Below the pieces are notes generated by a model that saw only the letters and a program-made list of their open reading frames with translations, was not told where the DNA came from and ran no database searches. From CAZPUS01 sp964589825 (GTDB taxonomy: Bacteria > Fibrobacterota > Chitinivibrionia > Chitinivibrionales > WJKA01), in contig CAZPUS010000009.1 of the NCBI GenBank assembly GCA_964589825.1, positions 26,297 through 90,296 of the forward strand: DNA of 64,000 nt, in the 5' to 3' direction. A program made the translations under genes and the position numbers. Positions 52,953-61,239 of this stretch are shown one piece after another; position 1 is the stretch's first letter, and each line of letters begins with the position of its first letter.

Positions 52953-53395
52953 CGGTGATTTACGCAAAGCCAAAAATGAAATAAATGGTGTGTAAACCGT
53001 GTGTGGGGAAACGCTATAGTTGGCTGTTTTTAGCGCTGAACAAGTGGCACTATATGCATCGGTGGTGTGACGGCACAGCGTAATCATTCCGCCGTATTTC
53101 GGGCTCGCTTCGCCCAAGTGCTCGCTCAGACATGCATACATGCTTTTTCCGAAACACGAGGTCATACTTCGTGAGGGTCACACCACCGATGCATATAGTG
53201 TCACTTATTGTGTTTTCCCGGGCAGAGTCTGAGTTGGGTAAGTGGCCAACATGTAGGGCTATCACGAGAATAGATTCGAGTCGACAGAAAGCATACTATC
53301 CTGCGGCTCGCCTATGTAGAAGTACTACTTTTTTCCCGGTCGCCTTCGGGAGAATTATGACAGGGGTATAAGTACCGTATACGTGCAAAAGCCGG
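52953..53395. other. Intergenic region between two convergent genes
   Basis: Contains the 165-bp inverted-repeat element (53042-53206). Nothing recognisable is left: no promoter, no RNA gene and no clear terminator. A short stem near 53336-53352 has its T-run on the wrong side for either gene. Confidence 0.6.
53042..53206. repeat. 165-bp element with 30-bp terminal inverted repeats
   Basis: The ends at 53042-53071 and 53177-53206 are inverted copies with one mismatch in 30 bp (core TGCATCGGTGGTGTGAC). The interior carries CGAAGCGAGCCC-type repeats and CATGCATACATGC, but no coding frame. No obvious target duplication flanks it. Size and ends resemble a MITE-like insertion or a large hairpin between convergent genes. 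Confidence 0.8.
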
Positions 53396-54619
53396 TTATG
53401 AAAAAATCTTACCGATACGTTCGAGCGCACGTGTCACGTTCTCTCTGCTGTTGAACGCGCTGATACGGATATGGTTCTCTCCGCAGCGTCCGAAACCGGT
53501 TCCCGGAGTACAGACGACACCCGCATTTGAAAGCAGCAGGTCGAACAGCTCCATGGAATCATGATCGGTTTTGATCCAGATATAGGGTGAATTTTTCCCT
53601 TGCGTGCAGGCAAACCCCAGTTTTTTCATCGACGATGCGATGAGTGAGGCGTTTTCGAGATAATAGTCGGTCAGCTCCCGGGCCTGCCTTTTGCCTGCAT
53701 CGCTGTAGACCGCTTCTGCGGCGCGCTGGACAGGATAGGAGACGCCGTTGAATTTGGTAGATTGACGCCGAAGCCAGAGCGGATGCAGTTTTTGCGGCTC
53801 TCCGTCCGAGGTGAACGCACGGCACTCTCCGGGCACTATGGTATATGCGCAGCGGGTACCGGTGAACCCGGCCGATTTTGAAAAGCTGCGAAATTCGACC
53901 GCGACTTCTCTGGCCCCATCGATTTCATAAATCGAATGAGGAATCGATTCGTCCCTGATAAAGCTTTCGTAGGCAGCGTCGAAAAGAAGAATCGACTTGT
54001 TCGTGTGGGCGTATTCAACCCATCTGGCAAGATACTCCCGGTCGGCGACTGCGCCGGTGGGATTGTTCGGAAAACAGAGATAGATGCAGTCTATGGCTTT
54101 ATCGGGGAATTCGGGAAGGTAGCCTGACGCTTGTGTGGCCTCCAGGTAGGTCAGGCCCTGGTAACGGCCCTGCTGCTGCGCGCCGGTGCGTCCCGCCATG
54201 ACGTTGGAATCGACATAGACCGGATAGACCGGATCGGGTATGGCAATGGAGATCGAAGTGTCGAAGAGTTCCTGGAAATTTCCGGTATCGCATTTTGCGC
54301 CGTCGCTCACAAATACTTCATCGGCATTGATCTGTGCGCCTCTGGCGTGAAAATCGTTCTCCGCAATTGCCGTGCGAAGAAATTCGTATCCCTGCTCGGG
54401 ACCGTAGCCGCGAAATGTGGTATCATCAGCCATTTCGTCGACCGCTGCGTGAAAAGCGTCGATACACGCGGGTGGAAGAGCCCGTGTCACATCACCGATA
54501 CCGAGTTTGATTATTTCGCTGCCCGGATTTTTTTTGCGGTAATCGGCCACGCGGTTTGCGATATCGGAAAAAAGATAGGAGGCATGAAGCTTATTGTAGT
54601 GCTCATTGATACGGATCAT
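53396..54619 (-). CDS. dapL: LL-diaminopimelate aminotransferase
   Basis: 407 residues, usual DapL length. N-terminus YLFSDIANRVADYRK, LGIGDVTRALP, the substrate loop FRGYGPEQGYEFLR, PDPVYPVYVDSNVMAGR, PNNPTGAV, and the PLP lysine in EFRSFSKSAGFTGTRCAY. DapL makes LL-diaminopimelate from tetrahydrodipicolinate in one step, bypassing the acylated intermediates of lysine and peptidoglycan synthesis. Known from plants, chlamydiae, spirochaetes and several anaerobes. Its stop lies 190 bases from the inverted-repeat element. No other lysine gene is adjacent. Confidence 0.97.
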   Translation of the reverse strand: MIRINEHYNKLHASYLFSDIANRVADYRKKNPGSEIIKLGIGDVTRALPPACIDAFHAAVDEMADDTTFRGYGPEQGYEFLRTAIAENDFHARGAQINADEVFVSDGAKCDTGNFQELFDTSISIAIPDPVYPVYVDSNVMAGRTGAQQQGRYQGLTYLEATQASGYLPEFPDKAIDCIYLCFPNNPTGAVADREYLARWVEYAHTNKSILLFDAAYESFIRDESIPHSIYEIDGAREVAVEFRSFSKSAGFTGTRCAYTIVPGECRAFTSDGEPQKLHPLWLRRQSTKFNGVSYPVQRAAEAVYSDAGKRQARELTDYYLENASLIASSMKKLGFACTQGKNSPYIWIKTDHDSMELFDLLLSNAGVVCTPGTGFGRCGENHIRISAFNSRENVTRALERIGKIFS

Positions 54620-54733
54620 GGGTTTCCTTTCGTTTTGTGAGTTCGGCGGTGAATTACCTGTATCTCTTATTGCATATCTGAGCCCGTATGAGGCTTGTGA
54701 GCAGTCAATTATACTAAATGCGGGTACATGAAG

Positions 54734-55858
54734 TCAAGTATTGCCGGTATCGGCAGCATCGCGTTTTCCGGGCGACGCATCGAGAAGTCCTGAAAATAAA
54801 CGTTCGTATGCATCGGCTGTTTTTTCGAGTGTAAAGCGGGTACGCACATGGGTATATGCATTGGATGCAAGTCTGGCTGCGGCATCGGGATTATCCATGC
54901 AGTAGCGTATATGGTGTGCAAGCGCTTGTGTATCGTGATCTTTGAATAAAAGCCCGGTGTGATTATGCGTGATAAGATCAAGATTTCCGGCAGCGGCGGT
55001 GGCAATAACCGGTACTTTCAGCATCATCGATTCGAGCAGGGTTTGAGAGAGCCCTTCCGTCACCGAAGCCAGAACCGAAACAGAAAAAAACGGGTAGTAG
55101 TGGAGTGTTTCGTGCGGTGCGATTTTGGGGAGAAAGTGTATTGTATGATGCTGCAGATGTCGGCTGATTATCGCATCGTATTCTTCACGTCTGTCCACGC
55201 CGATAAAAAAAACATGTACCGATGCGTTTATGAATCGCAGCGCGTCAAGAATTTGTTCCTGTTGTTTTTTTCTGGAGACACATCCGATTACAAAATCGTC
55301 CGGACCAATACCGTAGCGTTCCCTGAGAGCCACACTATGTCTCTTGTCCAGATGTTTATATTTATCTTCGGGTGTCCCGTTGTATACCACTTCGATATGT
55401 CCCGCAGGTATGTGGAGTCTGCGGAGTGCATTTTTAACTCCATTACTTACTGCGATGATTTTATGAGTTCCGAGTGTGTAAAAAGCAGCCTGTAGTATTC
55501 CTCCACCGCTTCTGGGTATCTGACGTCGTGTGTGGAGGACCTTTACGGGTGAGAAAGACAAAAACCGAACCCAGATTGAGAGGTAGCGGTCGATACTCGA
55601 TTGTGCATTGAGAATATCGATCGATTCCTGACGAACGAGACGTACAAGCGTACTTACGGTAGCGATATCCCATACGTTTTTGAAACCGCAGGTGATGATT
55701 TTTACCCTGTCGTGTTGAAGCAGCGAGGCGTAAAGCGTGTTTTCACGTGTGGCGAGGAATACGTTATGACCGCGGCTTGCCAGCGCATCGGCAAGAAATG
55801 CGACTGAAAATGTTGATCCGGCAAGTGCGCCCTGATATGTCACAAATAGTATATTCAT
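54734..55858 (-). CDS. GT4-family glycosyltransferase
   Basis: 374 residues, GT-B fold. The N-terminal domain begins ILFVTYQGALAGSTFSVAF; the C-terminal donor-binding half shows FVIGCVSRKKQQEQI and the E-x7-E motif in TEGLSQTLLESMMLKVPVIAT. GT4 enzymes are retaining and use nucleotide sugars. The likely target is a surface glycan, given the cluster. The start is the ATG at 55858, facing the divergent sulfotransferase gene 64 bases away, so a shared promoter region is likely. Confidence 0.88.
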   Translation of the reverse strand: MNILFVTYQGALAGSTFSVAFLADALASRGHNVFLATRENTLYASLLQHDRVKIITCGFKNVWDIATVSTLVRLVRQESIDILNAQSSIDRYLSIWVRFLSFSPVKVLHTRRQIPRSGGGILQAAFYTLGTHKIIAVSNGVKNALRRLHIPAGHIEVVYNGTPEDKYKHLDKRHSVALRERYGIGPDDFVIGCVSRKKQQEQILDALRFINASVHVFFIGVDRREEYDAIISRHLQHHTIHFLPKIAPHETLHYYPFFSVSVLASVTEGLSQTLLESMMLKVPVIATAAAGNLDLITHNHTGLLFKDHDTQALAHHIRYCMDNPDAAARLASNAYTHVRTRFTLEKTADAYERLFSGLLDASPGKRDAADTGNT

Positions 55859-55922
55859 GCCCGTAAAAAATAGTTTATTATGTACTCTGTATTATTCCCT
55901 TTGTTATTTCAGACGCATCAAA

Positions 55923-56621
55923 ATGAAAGAAAATATCGCGGCTACACCCAAAATCGTATGTGTCGGGTTTCAAAAAACAGGTACCACTTCTCTGGGGACT
56001 GCGTTAAAGCGGATGGGATACAGCGTCTGCGGTACACGAACCGATCTTACCCTGCCGATTCTGCATGGGAATGTTACACGTATTCGCACGGTAATCGCCG
56101 GATACGATGCAGTAAAAGATACGCCGTGGCCCTTGTTGTACAAAGATATAGACAGATGGTTTCCGGGGTCGAAGTTCGTCTTGACATACCGTAATCCGGA
56201 GAGCTGGTACAATAGCGTACGCGATCACATAGGGACCCTGCGATCTCCTTTGCATGAATGGATATACGGATGGGGTAAGGGTATACCTGCGTATAACAGG
56301 GACAATACTCTCAGAGTCTACGAGGATCATATCGACGACGTATATCATTATTTTAGAAACCGACCGGACGATTTACTTACCATCGATTTCTCCGCAGGAG
56401 AGGGATGGGATAGTTTGTGCGATTTCGTCGGCAGAGACCGAATCGAGGAATCGTTTCCTCATGAAGGAAAGAGAAAAAAAGCGCATAGTCCCGATGCATG
56501 CTTACGTGCCCGTGTCAGAATGCTTCGTAAGCGATGCAAGTATTTTTTTCTTTTCCGCTATATTTATCTCCTGGGTCTGCATAAGAAGCCGCGATATAAC
56601 GGCTATATGCCGAAAAGATAA
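55923..56621 (+). CDS. Sulfotransferase family protein
   Basis: 232 residues. The PAPS 5'-phosphosulfate loop is seen as VGFQKTGTTSLGTAL at the N-terminus and the 3'-phosphate motif as VLTYRNPESWYNSVRD (about 100-115). This is the Sulfotransferase_4-type layout. It moves sulfate from PAPS to a hydroxyl, likely on a carbohydrate. The start at 55923 is inside a longer frame whose first 22 residues are not conserved-looking. It is the only plus-strand gene of the glycan cluster and converges with the next gene. Confidence 0.82.
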   Translation: MKENIAATPKIVCVGFQKTGTTSLGTALKRMGYSVCGTRTDLTLPILHGNVTRIRTVIAGYDAVKDTPWPLLYKDIDRWFPGSKFVLTYRNPESWYNSVRDHIGTLRSPLHEWIYGWGKGIPAYNRDNTLRVYEDHIDDVYHYFRNRPDDLLTIDFSAGEGWDSLCDFVGRDRIEESFPHEGKRKKAHSPDACLRARVRMLRKRCKYFFLFRYIYLLGLHKKPRYNGYMPKR

Positions 56622-56641
56622 CCTGCAAAGCGTAATGACCG

Positions 56642-57328
56642 TCAGTACGTATATCCAAAAAGATCGATCGTTTTTTTGAACCGTTCCTGTACGATTTTTC
56701 TGGTTTCGGGGGTATAGTAATTTCGATAGTGCGTTCGGGTGGTAGTATTGGTATGTGGCAGTTCAGGAACAGGATCTATTCCGATGCGTCTGCATATTTC
56801 GGCCCAGTCCTTGTTGATTGTTTCCACTTTTCCCACGTAGTCGACAATAATCTCATTGCGCTGCGATATCCAGTCGTACATGTTGCCAGGTCTTTCATTG
56901 ATCATCGTACGTCCAAAACGGGAATAAATGAATTCAGTAAAATCCCGCATTTTTGCAACGCGTCGCGCATTTGCACGGTGATACCTTATGGTATGGCCTT
57001 TTTCGAGCCACCAGTGGTACGACGAGACCATAAGATCCCATGGGTTGCGTACAAATGTAAAGCTGAAAAAGGAATTCCACAACGATGATCCGAGCAGGTG
57101 CTTTACTTCGAATGCTTTGGCGTGTTTTGAAATTTTCGGGGATTTGTTTTCGGAAACAGTGGATAAATTCGAAAGAGCCCTGGTAATGCTGTTGCCGGCG
57201 GTTTTGGGTATATGGATAAAAATGCAGCGGTGTGTGTGATTAATCCTGCTGTTTCGGCATCTGCGGCGAAGTGTGTAGCCTGCAAGCGATTTGCCGATAA
57301 GTTTGCAATGGGCGGCAATGCGGTTCAT
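56642..57328 (-). CDS. Sulfotransferase (Sulfotransfer_2 type)
   Basis: 228 residues. PAPS loop IFIHIPKTAGNSITRAL (residues 36-50) and 3'-phosphate region FSFTFVRNPWDLMVSSYHWW (90-110). This type is known for carbohydrate sulfation, for example in chondroitin and lipooligosaccharide modification. The N-terminal 30 residues are basic. No signal peptide is seen, so it acts on a cytoplasmic intermediate. It lies head to tail with the next two sulfotransferase genes, 9 bases apart from the one at 57338. Confidence 0.84.
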   Translation of the reverse strand: MNRIAAHCKLIGKSLAGYTLRRRCRNSRINHTHRCIFIHIPKTAGNSITRALSNLSTVSENKSPKISKHAKAFEVKHLLGSSLWNSFFSFTFVRNPWDLMVSSYHWWLEKGHTIRYHRANARRVAKMRDFTEFIYSRFGRTMINERPGNMYDWISQRNEIIVDYVGKVETINKDWAEICRRIGIDPVPELPHTNTTTRTHYRNYYTPETRKIVQERFKKTIDLFGYTY

Positions 57329-57337
57329 GATGGCACC

Positions 57338-58144
57338 TTATCCGGATTGAATATTCTGAGGATAAAACGGGTGATTGTTGCGCAGTTTTAACGTACAGTA
57401 CTCTATATCTTCTGAGGAAAAATACTCGGTGTATCCGCCGGTTTTGCCTTTCCTTACCTTGTATGATTCGTTGTCGCGTGTATTTCCCGCTTTCAGTTTT
57501 TTGCCGTAAAAAGCGCGAAGAAGCCCGCTTTTTTCCATTCGTTTCATGGACTCGAATGAAAAAGCCCGAATCGTGGCGGCAAGTCTTTTTTCCGGGAGGT
57601 GTGTACCGCTCAGAAAACGCACTATTCTGTCAAGTACAGGAAGAGTGTGTGCGCGCAGATCTTCGTATTGTTCGATTTTGTAATTCGCTGATTGTCGTGC
57701 CGTCTCTATCCATTGATTATGGAATTTCAAAAGAGGAACGATTCCGAATTCTTCATCCCGGATAAATTCGGAGATAGTGCCTGAGAAAATGTGTTGTCGT
57801 TTTGTAGCTTCGAAAAAACTCGACACAAGGATGTCCCGTGGGTCTCTCAGCAACAAAACGATTTTTTCCTTGTTTCCGATATCTGAGGGGATGGCCGTTG
57901 AGGGCGAATCGGGTATAAAACGTGCATTGTGTTCGTAGAGATCGTTTGCCTGCGCATGATCGAACTTCGGATAGATGCCCAGATCGTTGAGCATGGTGCG
58001 CAGCCAGGTTCTTCCGGATTTGGGGTAGGAAATAACCCGCGTTTGAATTGACGAATCGTTCTGAAACGAACGAACACGCTTACGAAACGATTTACGCACT
58101 CCTGTGTTAATGAGTCGGATGGCTGCGGTGTAAAATGAAAACAT
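57338..58144 (-). CDS. Sulfotransferase (Sulfotransfer_1 type)
   Basis: 268 residues. PAPS 5' loop RVISYPKSGRTWLRTML (about 36-50) and 3' motif VLLLRDPRDILVSSFFEA (about 95-112); the domain ends with a KMRKGKTGGY-like segment (seen as KVRKGKTGGYTEYF), the GxxGxW-equivalent region of cytosolic sulfotransferases. It differs in type from its two neighbours, suggesting sulfation of more than one position. It is spaced 43 bases from the next gene. Confidence 0.85.
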   Translation of the reverse strand: MFSFYTAAIRLINTGVRKSFRKRVRSFQNDSSIQTRVISYPKSGRTWLRTMLNDLGIYPKFDHAQANDLYEHNARFIPDSPSTAIPSDIGNKEKIVLLLRDPRDILVSSFFEATKRQHIFSGTISEFIRDEEFGIVPLLKFHNQWIETARQSANYKIEQYEDLRAHTLPVLDRIVRFLSGTHLPEKRLAATIRAFSFESMKRMEKSGLLRAFYGKKLKAGNTRDNESYKVRKGKTGGYTEYFSSEDIEYCTLKLRNNHPFYPQNIQSG

Positions 58145-58187
58145 GCGGGAAAAAACCGAAGAAACGATGAGGGAAATCAGGTGTCTA

Positions 58188-58895
58188 CTAAAACTGATAC
58201 CCGAGATATGTTATGTCGTCCTTGTAAAGTTTTTCAACGAGTGATTTGGTACGCGCATTGTAGCATTTTCGGTATGATTTTTTTTTGCGTGAGTTGTTGA
58301 CATGTGCAAAATTACTTATACGACATCCTATCCTGTTGCTCAGTTTTTTAATATTGTCGGCGATATGTTCGAGTTTATATATATCATCAGCCAGCGATTG
58401 GTTGTGTTCATCGCAGATGTCCTGCCATATGGGTGCAGTATGTGTCGCAATATGACGGTTCGATTTTTTTCCCCAGTATGAAGGCAGGCTTTCAAGAAAA
58501 TACGAGAAGCTGCACTGCATCCGTATCTTTTTAAAAAATCCGAGGCTGGAAGCCCGTGACAGGTATCTCCAGCATGATACAAGCCGGTCGTATGGGTTCC
58601 GGACGATAACGAATTTATACATAGACAAAAATGCGCGTTCGGTATAGAGGTAATCGCGTGCAAAACGCATACGTGTAAAGTCGTATTCACCCAGCGGGAC
58701 GCGATAATTGTTGAGGACATCGTTCCATTCCTCTGCTGGTGCGGCGATAAAGGGTTTTATGTTTCTGGCTCTACTGGTCTGAACGTAGGGAGGAGTGCAC
58801 GATTTTCTGAAACTTTGCCCGCCGCATTTTTTAATATGAAGCCAGAAAAAACGGTTTGGCAATTCGTCCAGGTCTATGCGGCATCCGGTCACCAT
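58188..58895 (-). CDS. Sulfotransferase (Sulfotransfer_2 type)
   Basis: 235 residues. PAPS loop FWLHIKKCGGQSFRKS (about 18-33) and 3' motif FVIVRNPYDRLVSCWRYL (about 95-112). The IKKCGGQS loop departs from the PKTAGTS consensus but keeps the Lys and Gly positions. The base composition is more AT-rich than in the genes left of 53 kb. The upstream intergenic space holds repeat copy D. Confidence 0.82.
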   Translation of the reverse strand: MVTGCRIDLDELPNRFFWLHIKKCGGQSFRKSCTPPYVQTSRARNIKPFIAAPAEEWNDVLNNYRVPLGEYDFTRMRFARDYLYTERAFLSMYKFVIVRNPYDRLVSCWRYLSRASSLGFFKKIRMQCSFSYFLESLPSYWGKKSNRHIATHTAPIWQDICDEHNQSLADDIYKLEHIADNIKKLSNRIGCRISNFAHVNNSRKKKSYRKCYNARTKSLVEKLYKDDITYLGYQF

Positions 58896-58963
58896 GATCT
58901 GTATATTTCCGTTATTCCCGGGTGGTCAATTCAGGTAAAAATACATTATTCTTTTTTAAAACT

Positions 58964-59122
58964 TAAGCTGAGCGCTTTTGTTTGTGTAATCTGCTGCCAT
59001 TCGCACTGCTGCTGCGTCTCCGAAAATCATAAACAAACCAACAAGGGTGACTCATGATTTTTGAGAATGCATTACCGGCACGGCTTACAGCAGCTTTGAT
59101 CAAAACAATCGCTCAGGTTAGG
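58964..59122 (-). repeat. Dispersed ~160-bp inverted-repeat element, copy D
   Basis: Left end AAGCTGAGCGCTTTTGTTTG, right end ATCAAAACAATCGCTCAGG; the centre ACCAACAAGG is conserved. It is in the same orientation as copy A and matches it at TCTGCTGCC and CGCACT. The stop codon of the following glycosyltransferase (59118-59120) lies within its right end. A further terminal fragment TCAATTCAGGTAAAAAT lies at 58926-58942. Confidence 0.82.
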
Positions 59123-60143
59123 GAGAATCCTGCTTTTCTTTTTCGTTGGCAGGAGTAGTGGTCCGATATAAATGATTCAGAATGGCGTCGGCGCAGTAGT
59201 TCCAGTCAAACCGTTGTATGGTTCGCAGTCCGTTATCCGCGAGGGAGTCTCTGAGCGTCTCATTCTCGATAAGGGTATTCAGCGCTCTGGCAATAAAGAA
59301 CGGATGACGCCAAACCTTTATTCCGGTTTCTTTGTGAAAGAGAAAATCGCTGCTACCGGAGCGTGTGGCAATAACCGGGGTGTGTGATGCCATCGCTTCG
59401 GCCGCGGTATTCGCCCATCCTGCGTTTTTTTCGGCTGAAACGAAGATGTCGGCACGGTTAAACAGTTCATGATTTTTATCTACCGGATGATCTACAATAA
59501 ATTCGAAAGGAACACGGGTGGAAAACCGGCGGATTCGTTCTCTCGCGTTTTCCTTGAGGGGCGTATCGAAAAGCAGCAGTTTTATATTCGGATGCTTTTT
59601 ATAAACCCGCTCGCATGCCTTTACTACCAGATGTGTTCCTTTTCTTTTGCGATTGAGTCTTCCATACGTCAGAATATGTATTGTCCCGGCTTGCCGCATA
59701 TCACGTATGTTTGTGCCGAACCATCGGGTGTCGACACCACCTGCTGCATTGAAGGGCTCTATGCCGTATTTGCATACATCGTGGGAATGCATATCCGAAG
59801 AGTTTACAAAAATCTGAATGCCCCTGATTCGTAATACCGACGTGATGTCGGTCGACTTTTTTATATGAAAAAAGATCTTTCGGGTGGCATTGGTCTGTGA
59901 AACGATATCGTTAAAGCGGGGTTCGGAAAAAAACAGTACATCAGGTCTGTCCCGGTTCATGCTATCGATGGCGCGGACATTTCCGTGGTATTTGTACCAG
60001 TCCGGAGGTGTCCCCTCCGGGGTAAAAAGCGTTACGTGATGACCGTGGCGCACGAACCGGTTTCCGAGTTCTATGAACCGTTTGACCCCTCCGTATAATC
60101 GGGTTGAGGGAAGAATGACGGCGATATGAAGTTCAGGTTTCAT
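59118..60143 (-). CDS. GT4-family glycosyltransferase
   Basis: 341 residues, GT-B fold: IAVILPSTRLYGGVKRFIEL at the N-terminus, ILTYGRLNRKRKGTHLVVKAC in the middle, and the donor site SAEKNAGWANTAAEAMASHTP. It probably adds a sugar in the surface glycan. The start at 60143 overlaps the end of the GT2 gene by 11 bases, so the two are coupled. The last codon abuts repeat copy D. Confidence 0.86.
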   Translation of the reverse strand: MKPELHIAVILPSTRLYGGVKRFIELGNRFVRHGHHVTLFTPEGTPPDWYKYHGNVRAIDSMNRDRPDVLFFSEPRFNDIVSQTNATRKIFFHIKKSTDITSVLRIRGIQIFVNSSDMHSHDVCKYGIEPFNAAGGVDTRWFGTNIRDMRQAGTIHILTYGRLNRKRKGTHLVVKACERVYKKHPNIKLLLFDTPLKENARERIRRFSTRVPFEFIVDHPVDKNHELFNRADIFVSAEKNAGWANTAAEAMASHTPVIATRSGSSDFLFHKETGIKVWRHPFFIARALNTLIENETLRDSLADNGLRTIQRFDWNYCADAILNHLYRTTTPANEKEKQDSP

Positions 60144-60966
60144 TTTTGTATATACCACAGGGGGTCCATGCCGCGTCTACGGAATTTTTAAATTGGCGTT
60201 TCACTTCATCTGAATGCGGGATCGGTTGGGAAGAGTGGTAAAGATGGTATTGCAGGGCTTCGTGAGCCAGCGAACGAACCCGTATACCCGCTTTTTTAAA
60301 GCGTATGTCAAGGTTGTTATCCTCGAGTCCCCGTCCGGTAATACGTTCGTCATATCCGTTAATTTTTTCAAAATCGCATTTGTGTACCGAAAAATTCGCT
60401 CCGAGAATAGTAAATTTCTTTCTGAAGATATTTCTGATATAAAACATGCCCGGAATAAAAAAACCGTGTTTTCGCCCCGATTTGTTGCATGCACGAATCC
60501 AGTAGCCGATTTTCTGTATCCTTTTTTCGGTAACGTCTTTTTGGTCCACTTGTTCGGTCAGCCGTTTTCTGAATTTTACCCGCCTGCCGGTACATACACG
60601 TCCGATCCGTTTTCTTTTGTAATGGTATTCAAGGAATCGGTGATGCAGAATGCTGTCACCATCGATAAATACCAGAAAGGACGCATTCGCGAACCGGCTT
60701 GCCTTGTTTATAATAATCGTTTTGCGAAAACCATTATCCCGGTGTCTGATATGCTGTACGGGATAGTAGAATTCATGCGCATATTTTTTAACCAGATTTT
60801 TAATTTCATCTCCCGAGCCGTCGTCTGCAATTATGATCTCGAATTCGTGAAATGTCTGATTCTTCAGGCTGAGAAAGATCTTTTCCAGGAAATCCGGCTT
60901 TTTATACACTGCGATAATCAGCGTGAGCAGTGGTCCGTTTTTTTGTATGTGTGATTGATGGGGCAT
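60133..60966 (-). CDS. GT2-family glycosyltransferase (chondroitin-synthase-like)
   Basis: 277 residues. GT-A fold: LLTLIIAVYKKPDFLEKIF, IIIADDGSGDE, the DxD metal motif FIDGDS, and the acidic motif GRGLEDNNLDIRF near residue 220, as in bacterial chondroitin/galactosyl-type transferases with a C-terminal GT7-like part. It is inverting and cytoplasmic. It is coupled to the following GT4 gene by an 11-base overlap. The region upstream holds repeat copy E. The presence of sulfotransferases nearby fits, but does not prove, a sulfated polymer. Confidence 0.85.
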   Translation of the reverse strand: MPHQSHIQKNGPLLTLIIAVYKKPDFLEKIFLSLKNQTFHEFEIIIADDGSGDEIKNLVKKYAHEFYYPVQHIRHRDNGFRKTIIINKASRFANASFLVFIDGDSILHHRFLEYHYKRKRIGRVCTGRRVKFRKRLTEQVDQKDVTEKRIQKIGYWIRACNKSGRKHGFFIPGMFYIRNIFRKKFTILGANFSVHKCDFEKINGYDERITGRGLEDNNLDIRFKKAGIRVRSLAHEALQYHLYHSSQPIPHSDEVKRQFKNSVDAAWTPCGIYKNET

Positions 60967-61006
60967 GGCAGATATGCAAAGAGTAAACTGAAACCGTTAC
61001 ATTAAA

Positions 61007-61167
61007 CCTGAACTGTGCGATGTTGTGTGCAAAATCGGCTGCGATTTGTACTATTTCTGGGGATCGCGAAATAGTGAGCCGGCCGACAAGGGGGGCGCAT
61101 CGATTTCGGAAACGCAACAACAGTACGGTTCACTGCAACTTTCATTATGAGAATCGCTCGGTTCGGG
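61007..61167 (-). repeat. Dispersed ~160-bp inverted-repeat element, copy E
   Basis: Left end CCTGAACTGTGCGATGTTGT, right end GAATCGCTCGGTTCGGG, imperfect inverted ends. The centre GCCGACAAGGGGGGC is a diverged form of the ACCAACAAGG core. It occupies most of the gap between two glycosyltransferase genes. It is the least conserved of the five full copies. Confidence 0.75.
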
Positions 61168-61239
61168 TAAAAAAATAGCAAAATGAACGCCGGCATACGG
61201 TCAAAGCGACCTGCATCGGTCTGCAGTGGTAACTGATTG

